The notes under the pieces are model-generated. The model saw only the letters and a list, made by a program, of their open reading frames with translations. It did not search any database and had not been told where the DNA came from. DNA of 64,000 nucleotides from Pseudaminobacter soli (ex Li et al. 2025) (GTDB lineage: Bacteria > Pseudomonadota > Alphaproteobacteria > Rhizobiales > Rhizobiaceae). Each line of letters starts with the position of its first letter. Positions within the stretch are counted from its first letter, which is position 1. This document shows, in pieces, positions 17,249 through 24,052 of the stretch. Location: the NCBI RefSeq assembly GCF_029892515.1, contig NZ_JARXVF010000001.1, forward strand, positions 1,426,001 to 1,490,000, given 5' to 3'. The translations under genes were made by a program, and so were the position numbers.

Positions 17249-17314
17249 CTGGGGCCGTGCACTGTATGACGCGGCCGGGCCGCCAAGGAGTGTGATGAAG
17301 TCGCGCTGTTTCAT
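17249..17314 (-). pseudogene. N-terminal scrap of a substrate-binding protein
   Basis: The minus-strand frame begins MKQRDFITLLGG, which matches the very common leader MRRREFITLLGGAAA of ABC-type substrate-binding proteins of the PF04392 kind in rhizobia. Similarity ends after about 22 residues and no mature domain follows. Confidence 0.45.
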
Positions 17315-17382
17315 GTCAGGGCTCAAGCATCAAAGACCGTCGCCGCACGAGGCGCCATGATAACTCAGTTCTGGCGCAGGAA

Positions 17383-17514
17383 ATGGCTCGCACGCTGACC
17401 GTAGATGAACTCGGCTATGTGCCGCTCTCCCAAACCGGCGCCGAATTGCTGTTCAAAACCTTCAGCCAGCGCCACGAGCGCGGCTCCATCGTCACGTCGA
17501 GCCTGTCGTTCTAG
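17383..17514 (+). pseudogene. Fragment of IS21 helper ATPase IstB
   Basis: The frame LTVDELGYVPLSQTGAELLF, then KTFSQRHERGSIVTSSLSF and a stop, matches the Walker B region of IstB (VDELGFVPL...GAELLF...ISQRYERG...TSN). It covers about 40 of the usual 250 residues. No IR ends or istA were seen, so this is only a scrap of a former IS21-type element. Confidence 0.75.
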
Positions 17515-17578
17515 GACCCTACAGCTCGTCCGCGGCGTAGGTGACGGCTTCTTTGGGTTCGGCCGGTAATCGCGCCCT

Positions 17579-17632
17579 TACTGCAACCCCTATTACGGCC
17601 CCTGCTATCCAGCATATCGTTGGGGATATTAA
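17579..17632 (+). pseudogene. 3' end of a Tyr/Pro/Cys-rich exported protein
   Basis: The frame YCNPYYGPCYPAYRWGY followed by TAA looks like the C-terminus of a small secreted protein of the kind common in rhizobia. The upstream part in the same frame does not continue sensibly. Only this tail is visible. Confidence 0.3.
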
Positions 17633-17790
17633 GCGCGTCCAGTTAGGTCGACCGCTCCTAGCGGTTCGGGCCATTTTTCCGCCAAGCACTGGCCCGTCGT
17701 CTCAACCGAGGCGGCGAGCTTCTTTTTGCGTTCACCCCAAGGAAAAAACCCCAGTTTTCGCCGGGCTAAAATCACAAGGGTAGACGCAGA

Positions 17791-17832
17791 TCAGAACTTG
17801 TAGGCGATTCCCAGGCTCAGGTTCATATCGTT
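17791..17832 (-). pseudogene. C-terminal scrap of an outer-membrane protein
   Basis: The minus strand reads MNLSLGIAYKF and a stop. The aromatic C-terminal Phe in a beta-strand pattern (LGIAYKF) is typical of the last strand of Omp25-like barrels. Upstream bases belong to the repeat element, so the remainder of the gene is lost. Confidence 0.45.
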
Positions 17833-17837
17833 TCCCC

Positions 17838-17940
17838 CGACATGACTGGCCGTTCAGCTAGAGCTAAACTGTCCCTCGCGAAAGATGAGCCACTTTCGCC
17901 CACCTGAACGGCCCGTCTCGGTCTCCGGGACGGGCTTTTC
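17838..17940. repeat. About 100-base intergenic repeat, copy B
   Basis: The order CGACATGAC, GTTCAGCTAGAGCTAAACTG, ATGAGCCACTTTCGC, CACCTGAA and a hairpin GCCCGTCTCGGTCTCCGGGACGGGC followed by TTTT repeats that of copy A at 14953-15047. A truncated third start (CCGACCTGACCGGCAATTCC) follows at about 17961. Confidence 0.6.
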
Positions 17941-18078
17941 CCGTTTCACGGGGCCGTTTTCCCCGACCTGACCGGCAATTCCGTCGGAGCTAGAGCGCGT
18001 CCTGTGATTTATGAATCGATTGTGATGTGACAACGGCCTGTTGGGCTGATTCAACGTCCCCCTTGATGGAGGTGGACG

Positions 18079-18741
18079 ATGGGAAAGGCACTGAGCGGGG
18101 ATCTTCGGTCGCGGGTCTTGAAGGCCGTGGACGATGGCATGTCGGCGCGGCAAGCGGCGGCGCGGTTTGGAGTGGGCGTGTCGAGCGCGATCCGCTGGAT
18201 TGCGCGGGCGAAGATCGGCGAGTTGGCGCCACGCCCGCAGGGCCGTCGCCACGCCTCCAGCCTCGATGCGCATGAAGCCTTCATCGTCGGGCTGATCGAG
18301 AAGCGAAAAGACATCACGTTGAACGAGATGGTGGAACGGCTGGCGGCCGAGCAGTCGGTGCGGATCAGCCGCAGCGCCCTGAGCGCCTGGCTGCGCAGCC
18401 ACGGCTGGACGTTCAAAAAAAGTCCGCGCACGCACTGGAGCAGGACCGCCCCGACATCCTGAAGCGCAGACGTGCCTGGTTCGACGGCCAGCCCGATCTC
18501 GATCCGGCCAAGCTCGTCTTCATCGACGAGACCGGGCTGTCGACCAAGATGGCCCGCCTGCGAGGACGGGCGCCACGCGGCGAGCGCTGCCGGGCCGGCG
18601 TGCCGCACGGCCATTGGAAGACCACGACCTTCACCGGCGCGCTGCGGCTGACGGGCATGACGGCGCCGTTCGTCTACGACGGCGCCATGAACGGCAACGT
18701 GTTCCTCGCCTATGTCGAGCAGGTGTTGGTTCCAACTCTGT
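18079..18741 (+). pseudogene. IS630 transposase, N-terminal part (orfA plus start of orfB)
   Basis: orfA (18079-18462) encodes an HTH domain (SARQAAARFGVGVSSAIRWI) and a second helical DNA-binding domain. At 18415-18421 seven A residues followed by G allow a -1 slip that fuses it to orfB, which reads KKSAHALEQDRPDILKRRRA and then LVFIDETGLSTKMARLRGRA, carrying the first catalytic Asp of the DDE triad. The frame then reaches AYVEQVLVPTLS and ends in foreign sequence. IS630 members of rhizobia normally use this type of frameshift, so the slip is not itself damage; the missing C-terminus is. Confidence 0.88.
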
Positions 18742-18755
18742 CGAGCACGTCCTGT

Positions 18756-19034
18756 TTAATCGGGTTCATATCCAGCGGCTCTAAAGTAGTTTGCGCATTC
18801 GGCTGGGCTGAACAGGTGGAGAGCCGCGCCGACGGCATCCCACAGAGCGGCGATCGTCCTTTCAGCCTTTGCGCGCAGCAGCGCCTTGAGTTTTGAGAAG
18901 GCGTTTTCGATAGGGTTGAAGTCTGGGCTGTAGGGCGGCAGGAACAGGAGCGTTGCGCCCGCCGTCTCGATCGCGTCGCGAACGCCGGCGATCTTGTGGG
19001 CAGGCAAATTGTCCATCACCACGATATCGCCTAG
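18756..19034 (-). pseudogene. IS630 transposase, C-terminal part, inverted
   Basis: The minus strand encodes [20 protein letters not shown], then [20 protein letters not shown] and the C-terminus AAGYEPD. These carry the second catalytic Asp (MDNL) and the final acidic residue (NPIE). The sequence would continue the plus-strand part after VPTL almost without a gap. The IS end follows directly behind the stop codon at 18743-18755. Confidence 0.88.
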
Positions 19035-19239
19035 ATTGGATCCATGGTCTGGGAGAGACGGACCATCTTCGCCAATGGAAACCCTGCCCGCCTTGGTCCC
19101 AGGGCGGGCACTTTTCTTCGTCGAGCGAGGCCCGGTGATCGCTCCTCCCAGGAAATCACCGAGCCTCTGTCCGCTCCCAGTTCACTCACTGAACCGGGGG
19201 CGGTGTGCTCATCTCTCGGGCGCGCGCCGTTGGCTCTTG

Positions 19240-19458
19240 TCACAGATCGCCGCCAAGCATGTGCCGCCAGCCACTGCGCTGTTCGACATAGCGGGCGAGT
19301 TCCTCGGCCAAAGAGGTCTCCTCCGTCACATCCTCCTGGTATTTGCGCATTAGAAAGCGCGCAGCTTCGTCGGTGTGTGTTGACAGGCGGGCGTCGGCGA
19401 GAACGCGCTTGATCTTTGCGAGGTCGGACGAGGACAAATACTGATGACTTGTTGGCAC
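19240..19458 (-). CDS. Small hypothetical protein with GTG start
   Basis: The 72-residue protein begins at GTG 19458, six bases behind a strong GGGAGG site. It reads (V)PTSHQYLSSSDLAKIKRVLA and continues with KYQEDVTEETSLAEELARYVEQRSG, an evenly charged helical composition that looks genuinely coding. I do not recognise a family, though small proteins like this are common hypotheticals in rhizobial accessory DNA. The frame is open further upstream to 19530, but the ribosome site favours the GTG. It lies between the broken IS630 and the second csp locus. Confidence 0.6.
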   Translation of the reverse strand: MPTSHQYLSSSDLAKIKRVLADARLSTHTDEAARFLMRKYQEDVTEETSLAEELARYVEQRSGWRHMLGGDL

Positions 19459-19867
19459 ATCTTTCCTCCCGGGCTGTTTTGTTATTGTCCCCCGAGGGCC
19501 ACGATGCCCTGCTGGGTAAAATGCTCCCATCGACGCGACGCGTCCAGAGCTTTCGCAGGCTCACAATTTCCGGATGACTATGGAACCCCGGCGAGGGCGC
19601 GCCATATTGTTCGGTGACCATGATCGGCGGCGACCCATCACGCCGCCGTCTCCCTTGCCCGCCGCCGTTCTTCCTGCCGACGGGCTTTTTCGCCTAGACG
19701 GGGACAACGACACAGTTGCCGCGTTGAGCATCTGCGCTCCTGATCCCCTCGCGGGCGTACATTTACTCATGAGCCCGTCGTCTCACCCGAGGCGGCGGGC
19801 TTCATTCCTGCATTTCAAATCGGGGACTTGTGGCACTGGGCTTCCCACCCTTCGACGGGGCACCGCA
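19459..19867. other. Intergenic stretch with one repeat hairpin
   Basis: A 159-codon plus-strand frame spans this region but runs through the repeat hairpin GCCCGTCGTCTCACCCGAGG...GGGC (19773-19800) and has no domain, so I do not call it. Otherwise nothing is seen. Confidence 0.4.
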
Positions 19868-20038
19868 CTACTTCTTCCTCGATCCCTTGGCGGGATCTGC
19901 GGCCTTCATTGCCATGCGGGCCAGTCGAAGGCGCAATGTCTTCGCTTCGCGCTTTTCAACCTCAGCGTCGACGATCTCACGGGCTATCCTGGTCGTTGTC
20001 TCGGTCTTGTCCCGCTTAGCCCGTCTGGAAACTTTCAT
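19868..20038 (-). CDS. Small charged protein behind csp gene 2
   Basis: This 56-residue protein reads MKVSRRAKRDKTETTTRIAR, then EIVDAEVEKREAKTLRLRLARMAMKAA and a basic end KGSRKK. The segment RIAREIVDAEVEKREAKTLR resembles RIVEESEAIARERDAKTARL of the protein behind csp gene 1 (1-469), so both probably share a small helical domain. I used the second ATG (20038), which has AAGGA eight bases upstream; the first ATG at 20047 is too close to it. It starts just after the csp terminator. The function is unknown; RNA or nucleic-acid binding would suit the charge. Confidence 0.65.
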   Translation of the reverse strand: MKVSRRAKRDKTETTTRIAREIVDAEVEKREAKTLRLRLARMAMKAADPAKGSRKK

Positions 20039-20057
20039 CGCGGTCATCCTTGAAACG

Positions 20058-20084
20058 AAAAAGGCCGGGGGCTACCCGACCTTC
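20058..20084 (-). terminator. Rho-independent terminator behind csp gene 2
   Basis: On the minus strand GGTCGGG/CCCCGGCC with loop TAGC is followed by TTTTTC. It lies between the cold-shock stop and the small charged gene, as at the first csp locus. Confidence 0.7.
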
Positions 20085-20136
20085 TGCTGGTGGCCCGACG
20101 GCCAACAAATTCCCGGTCAAAGACCGGAAGCGGTAT

Positions 20137-20346
20137 TCATGCGCTCTGCAGGTTCTCGGCCGAACTCTTGCCTTTGCGCGGATCCGCAACGACGTCGAAA
20201 GTGAGCTTTTGACCTTCCACGAGGGTCCTCATTCCAGCACGCTCGACAGCGGAAATGTGAACAAAAACGTCGGGTTGTCCGTTGCCTTGCTCGATAAAGC
20301 CGAAGCCCTTGGTTGAGTTGAAAAACTTTACTGTTCCGGTGGCCAT
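20137..20346 (-). CDS. Cold-shock protein, CspA family (second copy)
   Basis: This 69-residue cold-shock domain protein shows RNP1 as KGFGFI and RNP2 as DVFVHI, and aligns end to end with the copy at 592-801 (roughly 70% identical by eye). It binds single-stranded nucleic acid. The ATG at 20346 follows GAAAGGAAACCTC and gives the canonical [10 protein letters not shown]; the upstream ATG at 20361 is spurious. A terminator and a small charged gene follow, duplicating the layout of the first locus. It is bordered upstream by an IS110 remnant. Confidence 0.95.
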   Translation of the reverse strand: MATGTVKFFNSTKGFGFIEQGNGQPDVFVHISAVERAGMRTLVEGQKLTFDVVADPRKGKSSAENLQSA

Positions 20347-20706
20347 GAGGTTTCCTTTCAAATCGGAGTACAGTATCGCGCTTGGCCGAGTGCCAACGGG
20401 CGACTTGTCGATATTGAGAAGGAAGATCGTCTGGGCACCAAGGCGCAGCCACCGCCCAAAACCTCAGGAGACTGGCAAAGCTCAGGCCGCAGTGCCGCTT
20501 GGCCGCGGCAGCAGCCCTGTGAGGAGCGCGTCGAACGCCCGCGCGCCGCATCGAGCGATCGCACATTCGGCAAAATTGTAGGACGCCTCGGCGGCCCCAG
20601 CGCTGTGAACGATCTCACCGTCGAGTTTTTCAACATGGGGTAATGGGCGGCAGTTCTTCTCGGAGACCGCTAAGATCGGCTCCATCATTGAGAGAGGAGA
20701 CTGACC
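20347..20706. other. Gap between csp gene 2 and IS110
   Basis: It holds the csp leader and a probable gene remnant at 20482-20640, listed separately. About 65 bases before the transposase form the IS110 left flank with the ribosome site GAGAGGAGA. Confidence 0.5.
20482..20640 (-). pseudogene. C-terminal remnant of an unknown protein cut by IS110
   Basis: The minus strand reads HVEKLDGEIVHSAGAAEASY, then NFAECAIARCGARAFDALLTGLLPR and a TGA. The composition is clearly protein-like, unlike the neighbouring frames. The frame loses sense at about 20640, where the IS110 flank begins, so the N-terminus seems to have been lost on insertion. I do not recognise the family. Confidence 0.4.
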
Positions 20707-21691
20707 ATGGAATATTTTGCGGGCTTGGACATCTCGATGGAAGAGACGCACGTCTGCGTTGTCGACCGCGAGGGAACAGTCGTTCAGGAGGAGAAGGCGG
20801 CATCGACGCCCGAGGCGATCGCAGCCTTGCTGGCAAGAGCGCCCGCTTGCCGGCGCATCGTGTTCGAGACCGGTCGGATGGCGCCGATGCTCTACCATGG
20901 GCTAGCGGCCTTCGGTCTGCCGATCGTCTGCATCGAAAGCCGGCAGGCGTACTAGGCGCTGAAGTCGCTTGCGACCCACAAGACCGATCGCAACGATGCC
21001 TGTGGTTTGGCGCACCTGGCGCGCACCGGATTCTTCAAGCCCGTGCACGTGAAGTCGCTCCCGGCGCATGCCGTTCGCGCGCTGATCATTGCCCGCAAGA
21101 AGCTGGTCGGTCAGCGGGTCATGCTAGAGTACCAGATTCGTGGTCTCGCCGTGGTGTTCGGTGTCCGCCTGCCGCGGGCCTTGAGTCCCGCCTTCATCAA
21201 ACAGGCGCTGCGGGCCAGTGAGGGGATCAATGGCCTGTCGGCAGCGATGGAAGGCCTCATCGCAGCCCGAACCGCTGTGTTGTCGGCTGTCGCGGCGATC
21301 GACGCCGACATGAAACGGATGGCCAAGGTCTCCGGCGCCTGCCGCCGACTAATGACTATTCCCGGCGTTGGCCAGCTCACCGCGCTCGCCTTCACAGCCG
21401 CCGTTGATGAACCCGAACGCTTCCGCCGGTCTCGCGACCGGCGCCTATCTCGGCCTTGTGCCGCGTCGCTATCAATCGGGCGAGGTCGATTATACCGGCA
21501 GCATCTCAAAATGCGGAGACCGGCGGATGCGAACTCTGCTCTACGAGGCCGCGAACGTCATGCTGACGCGCTACAAGGGGTCACTGAAGCTGCGGTCGAC
21601 GATGCGAAAGGCGCGGGTTGCTCTCGCACGGCGGCTGGCCATCATCATGCATGCGATGCTGCGACACGGCACCGAATTCAAGGCCGCATAG
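20707..21691 (+). pseudogene. IS110-family transposase with stop and frameshift
   Basis: The reading frame begins MEYFAGLDISMEETHVCVVD with the first Asp of the DEDD RuvC-like active site. It is broken by TAG at 20953 (probably CAG originally) and continues with ALKSLATHKTDRNDACGLAH, carrying further acidic residues. The transposase_20 domain starts with LMTIPGVGQLTALAFTAAVD. A second lesion near 21415 shifts the frame; the other frame finishes with GAYLGLVPRRYQSGEVDYTG and a Cys/Arg-rich C-terminus ending TEFKAA. The full length of about 330 codons is otherwise preserved. IS110 elements lack terminal inverted repeats, so exact ends are not visible. Confidence 0.9.
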
Positions 21692-22004
21692 CCGACGATC
21701 GCCCAGATAGGAGACCGAAACGAGCTCGCGAGCGGAGCAACGCCCAGGGAGGGAATGGATGACGGCGCCGATTCTGTAGCACGCGGCCAACTAGATCGGC
21801 CGACTGCGCTTTCAACCAAGCCGCGCCATACCCAGCTTACCCCATCAAGTGCCACCTGAGCACGTAGAGAACGCAGGCACCCGAAAGCATCGACAACGCT
21901 CATAACCGAGCCGCCGCCTTTGACCCATTAGAGAACGAAATCGGCTTATTGCAGATCCCGTCTAGCAGAGAGCGAACAGCCGCTCAGGGGCGGGAAGGCG
22001 ACGC
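21692..22004. other. Gap after IS110
   Basis: The first part is probably IS110 right flank. Frames across it are low-quality shadows. I see no gene, repeat or hairpin of note. Confidence 0.4.
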
Positions 22005-23311
22005 TTAGCGCTTGGCTCGCTGCTCCGCCTCGCGTTCGTAGACGGCGAGGAAAGCCTTGCCCATCAGTGAGCTCTCGCAGTCGATGCACGTTCGGAGAAC
22101 TGCGGCACGCGCGACTTGAATGCCCGGGTCGTCCGGGGCCGCCGCACTCGCGAACTCGACGAGCTGAACAGCAAGGCGAGATTGCCCGGCCTCGGACAAG
22201 GCGGCTGCTCGTTCGGCCAGCTTTCTTGCGCCGCCTACGAGACCGGCGAGTTCCAAAGCGAGATCGGTTGCCGGGGCAGGCTTGAGATGCACCGGGTTGC
22301 CATCAAACCAGCCGGCGTAAAAATGATAGATGCTCCGGACCAGGAATTCCGGGTCATCATATTTCGGGAGCAGGTAGGCCTTTGCGAGAACTTCGGCCGG
22401 CACCTTCACCGATCGCAGAACATCGTCGAGCGTGGCGCCCTTGTTCATCAGCGCGAGCGTCTCGCGCACCAGATGCTCAAGCGCTTCGGCGCCATCCCGC
22501 AACATCTGCGTTGCTCGCTCCTCACCAAAAACGACCGGACCATGGCCGGGAATAAGGATTGCGGCTTGAGTTGCTCCATCTGCCGCAGCGCGATAGCCCA
22601 TTCCGCCGCGTAGCGCTGTACCTTGCGCGGATTGCCGGCGTTGGGGAATACCCAGATCACGAAATCACCACTTGCCAGAACGCGCCGTTCAGGTAGCCAA
22701 ACGAAGGTGGCGTCGTCCGTTTCTCCGCGACCATGGAAGAGATCGATCCGCTCTCCACCGATGGAGAGGGCCAAGGTGTCGTCGTAGACCTCATCAGGGC
22801 GCCGCTGGCCGATTGGGTAGACGTAGCCGGGCATATTGAACTGCTGGCCCTGCACGATGCTGTTGAAGCCGCGCGATGCCTCGTACCGATCCATCCGCCG
22901 TTTCACGTTGCGGTGCGCGATGATGCGTGGGCGAGCAACCCCTCGCGCATTGGCCTCCTCGTCAATGACGGTGATGCCGCTCGTGTGGTCGATATGACCG
23001 TGGGTGAAGATAACGGTGTGGATCGGGCTGTTGTCCCAAGAGCGCACGACATCGAGGGTCTGCCTGGCGGTTTCCGGCTTGGCGGTGTCAATCAGAACCA
23101 GCCCCTCGGAAGTGGGTATGGCTGTCACGCTGCCGCAGAAGTAGGTGGTGTGGACCGTAATGATGTTTTCGGGTTTTCCGCACGTAAGGCGCGACGATCC
23201 TTCGTGCAACCGGCTTTCAGCCGGGACGTGACGCGCATTCGCGCGACTTTCCGATTTGTAGAGGGGACCGAGGGCTTCGCCCTTCTCTTCCCCAAACAGG
23301 CTTCCGCCCAC
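22005..23311 (-). pseudogene. Frameshifted metallo-beta-lactamase / alkylsulfatase-like gene
   Basis: The upstream frame (22448-23311) carries the MBL core: PENIITVHTTYFCGSVTAIP, the zinc motif THGHIDH, and ERRVLASGDFV. It goes out of frame near 22565. The second frame (22005-22601) continues with AAILIPGHGPVVFGEERATQ and then an alkylsulfatase dimerisation-like domain (YHFYAGWFDGNPVHLKP). A single lost base at the junction LKPQ/AAILIPGHG explains the break. Alkylsulfatase-type MBL hydrolases are normally around 450 residues or longer. The first 30 residues or so look foreign, so the 5' end may be damaged as well. Confidence 0.8.
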
Positions 23312-23400
23312 CTTCCTCCACGGCGCTCACGCGCCGTTCCGTGCAGGCGGGTCCCCGCGAAGCCTGTTTTCCCCTTCCAACCCACCGCTCGCGCGGCTCC

Positions 23401-23427
23401 GGGAAGCAGGACGGGGGCCTGCTTCCC
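23401..23427. repeat. Perfect 10-base inverted repeat
   Basis: GGGAAGCAGG and CCTGCTTCCC flank a 7-base loop. No T-run follows. It lies between the broken MBL gene and the recombinase region, and may be a structural site or a leftover terminator. Confidence 0.5.
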
Positions 23428-23515
23428 AATCTATTTGGGACATGGCGGCGACCCGCAGGCTCATGCGCGATGACGCGCGGGCGCTGCTGGTGGACGCATT
23501 CAGGAGGAGAATGCC

Positions 23516-23668
23516 ATGCGCTCAGTTGCGGGCAGGTTCGGCTTTTCGGTGACCACGCTGCGCCATTGGCAACAGAGGTCGCGCCAGCCGGAACGAGCGA
23601 ACCGCGTTCAGCGTCTGGTGATCGACCAGAAGGCTTTGCAAGCGGCTTGGTCAGGCCACTTGCCGTGA
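23516..23668 (+). pseudogene. Remnant of a HigA-type antitoxin/HTH regulator
   Basis: The 50-codon frame reads VAGRFGFSVTTLRHWQQRSR, then QPERANRVQRLVIDQK. This fits the C-terminal half of NadS/HigA-type regulators (FAxRFGFSxxTLRxWEQGxRxPxGPARxLLxVI), with several conserved positions lost. No toxin gene is adjacent. It appears to be a decayed fragment. Confidence 0.55.
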
Positions 23669-23745
23669 ACAACCCGGCCTTTGTGCCGCCGCAGCTACGC
23701 CAATGCCGCCCGATGAGGATATATGTCTTCCCAGCCTGAACTCCG

Positions 23746-23764
23746 TGCCGCTTCATGCCTGTTT
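23746..23764 (+). repeat. Direct repeat left of the recombinase gene
   Basis: TGCCGCTTCATGCC (23746-23759), then T and GTTTG, recurs at 25684-25702 without the extra T. The pair brackets the small protein and recombinase genes. It may be a coincidental or recombination-derived repeat, or a core attachment sequence. Confidence 0.4.
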
Positions 23765-23790
23765 GCCCCGAACGCAAGCCAGGAAGCAGC

Positions 23791-24039
23791 ATGGCGGACG
23801 ACACCGATGCAGGGCCGGAACGGTTCAGGCCGGCCAACGACAATAGCGGCCCGCTTGGCGAGCCGGACGCCGGGAAGCCGAACGCGGAGACCTGGCTCAA
23901 GATCGACCGGGCGGCGCTGACGCTGGCCCGCATCATTGGCCGCCGCATGGCGCGTGAGGATTTCGAGCGATTCAGCGCCGCCAACGACAACAGGCCCGAT
24001 CTTTCCGAAAGCACGGAGGACGGGGCCGACCAGGAGTGA
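23791..24039 (+). CDS. Small hypothetical protein before the recombinase
   Basis: The 82-residue protein starts at ATG 23791 behind AGGAAG. It has an acidic disordered N-terminus (MADDTDAGPERFRPANDN) and a helical core ETWLKIDRAALTLARIIGRR, then FERFSAANDNRPDLS. The repeated PANDN/AANDN motif is common in rhizobial island proteins. It ends 13 bases before the serine recombinase and is probably co-transcribed, so a role as an accessory or directionality factor is conceivable but unproven. Confidence 0.65.
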   Translation: MADDTDAGPERFRPANDNSGPLGEPDAGKPNAETWLKIDRAALTLARIIGRRMAREDFERFSAANDNRPDLSESTEDGADQE

Positions 24040-24052
24040 AAGGATCGCCCCG

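Larger units (their letters stand above)
16859..17992. other. 1.1 kb gene graveyard with hairpin repeats
   Basis: No intact gene is found. It holds terminator-like hairpins at 16921-16950, 17047-17090, 17179-17215, 17691-17730 and 17911-17940, and scraps of at least four unrelated genes, listed separately. The density of hairpins and 3' gene ends suggests repeated insertion and deletion. Confidence 0.6.
17993..19036. mobile_element. Rearranged IS630-family element, 3' part inverted
   Basis: The left end GAGCGCGTCCTGT (17993-18005) follows a TA dinucleotide, the usual IS630 target. Transposase orfA and the first half of orfB run on the plus strand to about 18741. From 18743 a second end, GAGCACGTCCTGT, begins a segment in the opposite orientation that encodes the missing transposase C-terminus. 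Either the 3' third was inverted or two copies recombined. The element cannot encode a working transposase. Confidence 0.85.

Noticed and set aside
19574-20053. 159-codon plus-strand frame
   Set aside because: It reads through an intergenic repeat hairpin and antisense to the small charged gene, with no recognisable domain.
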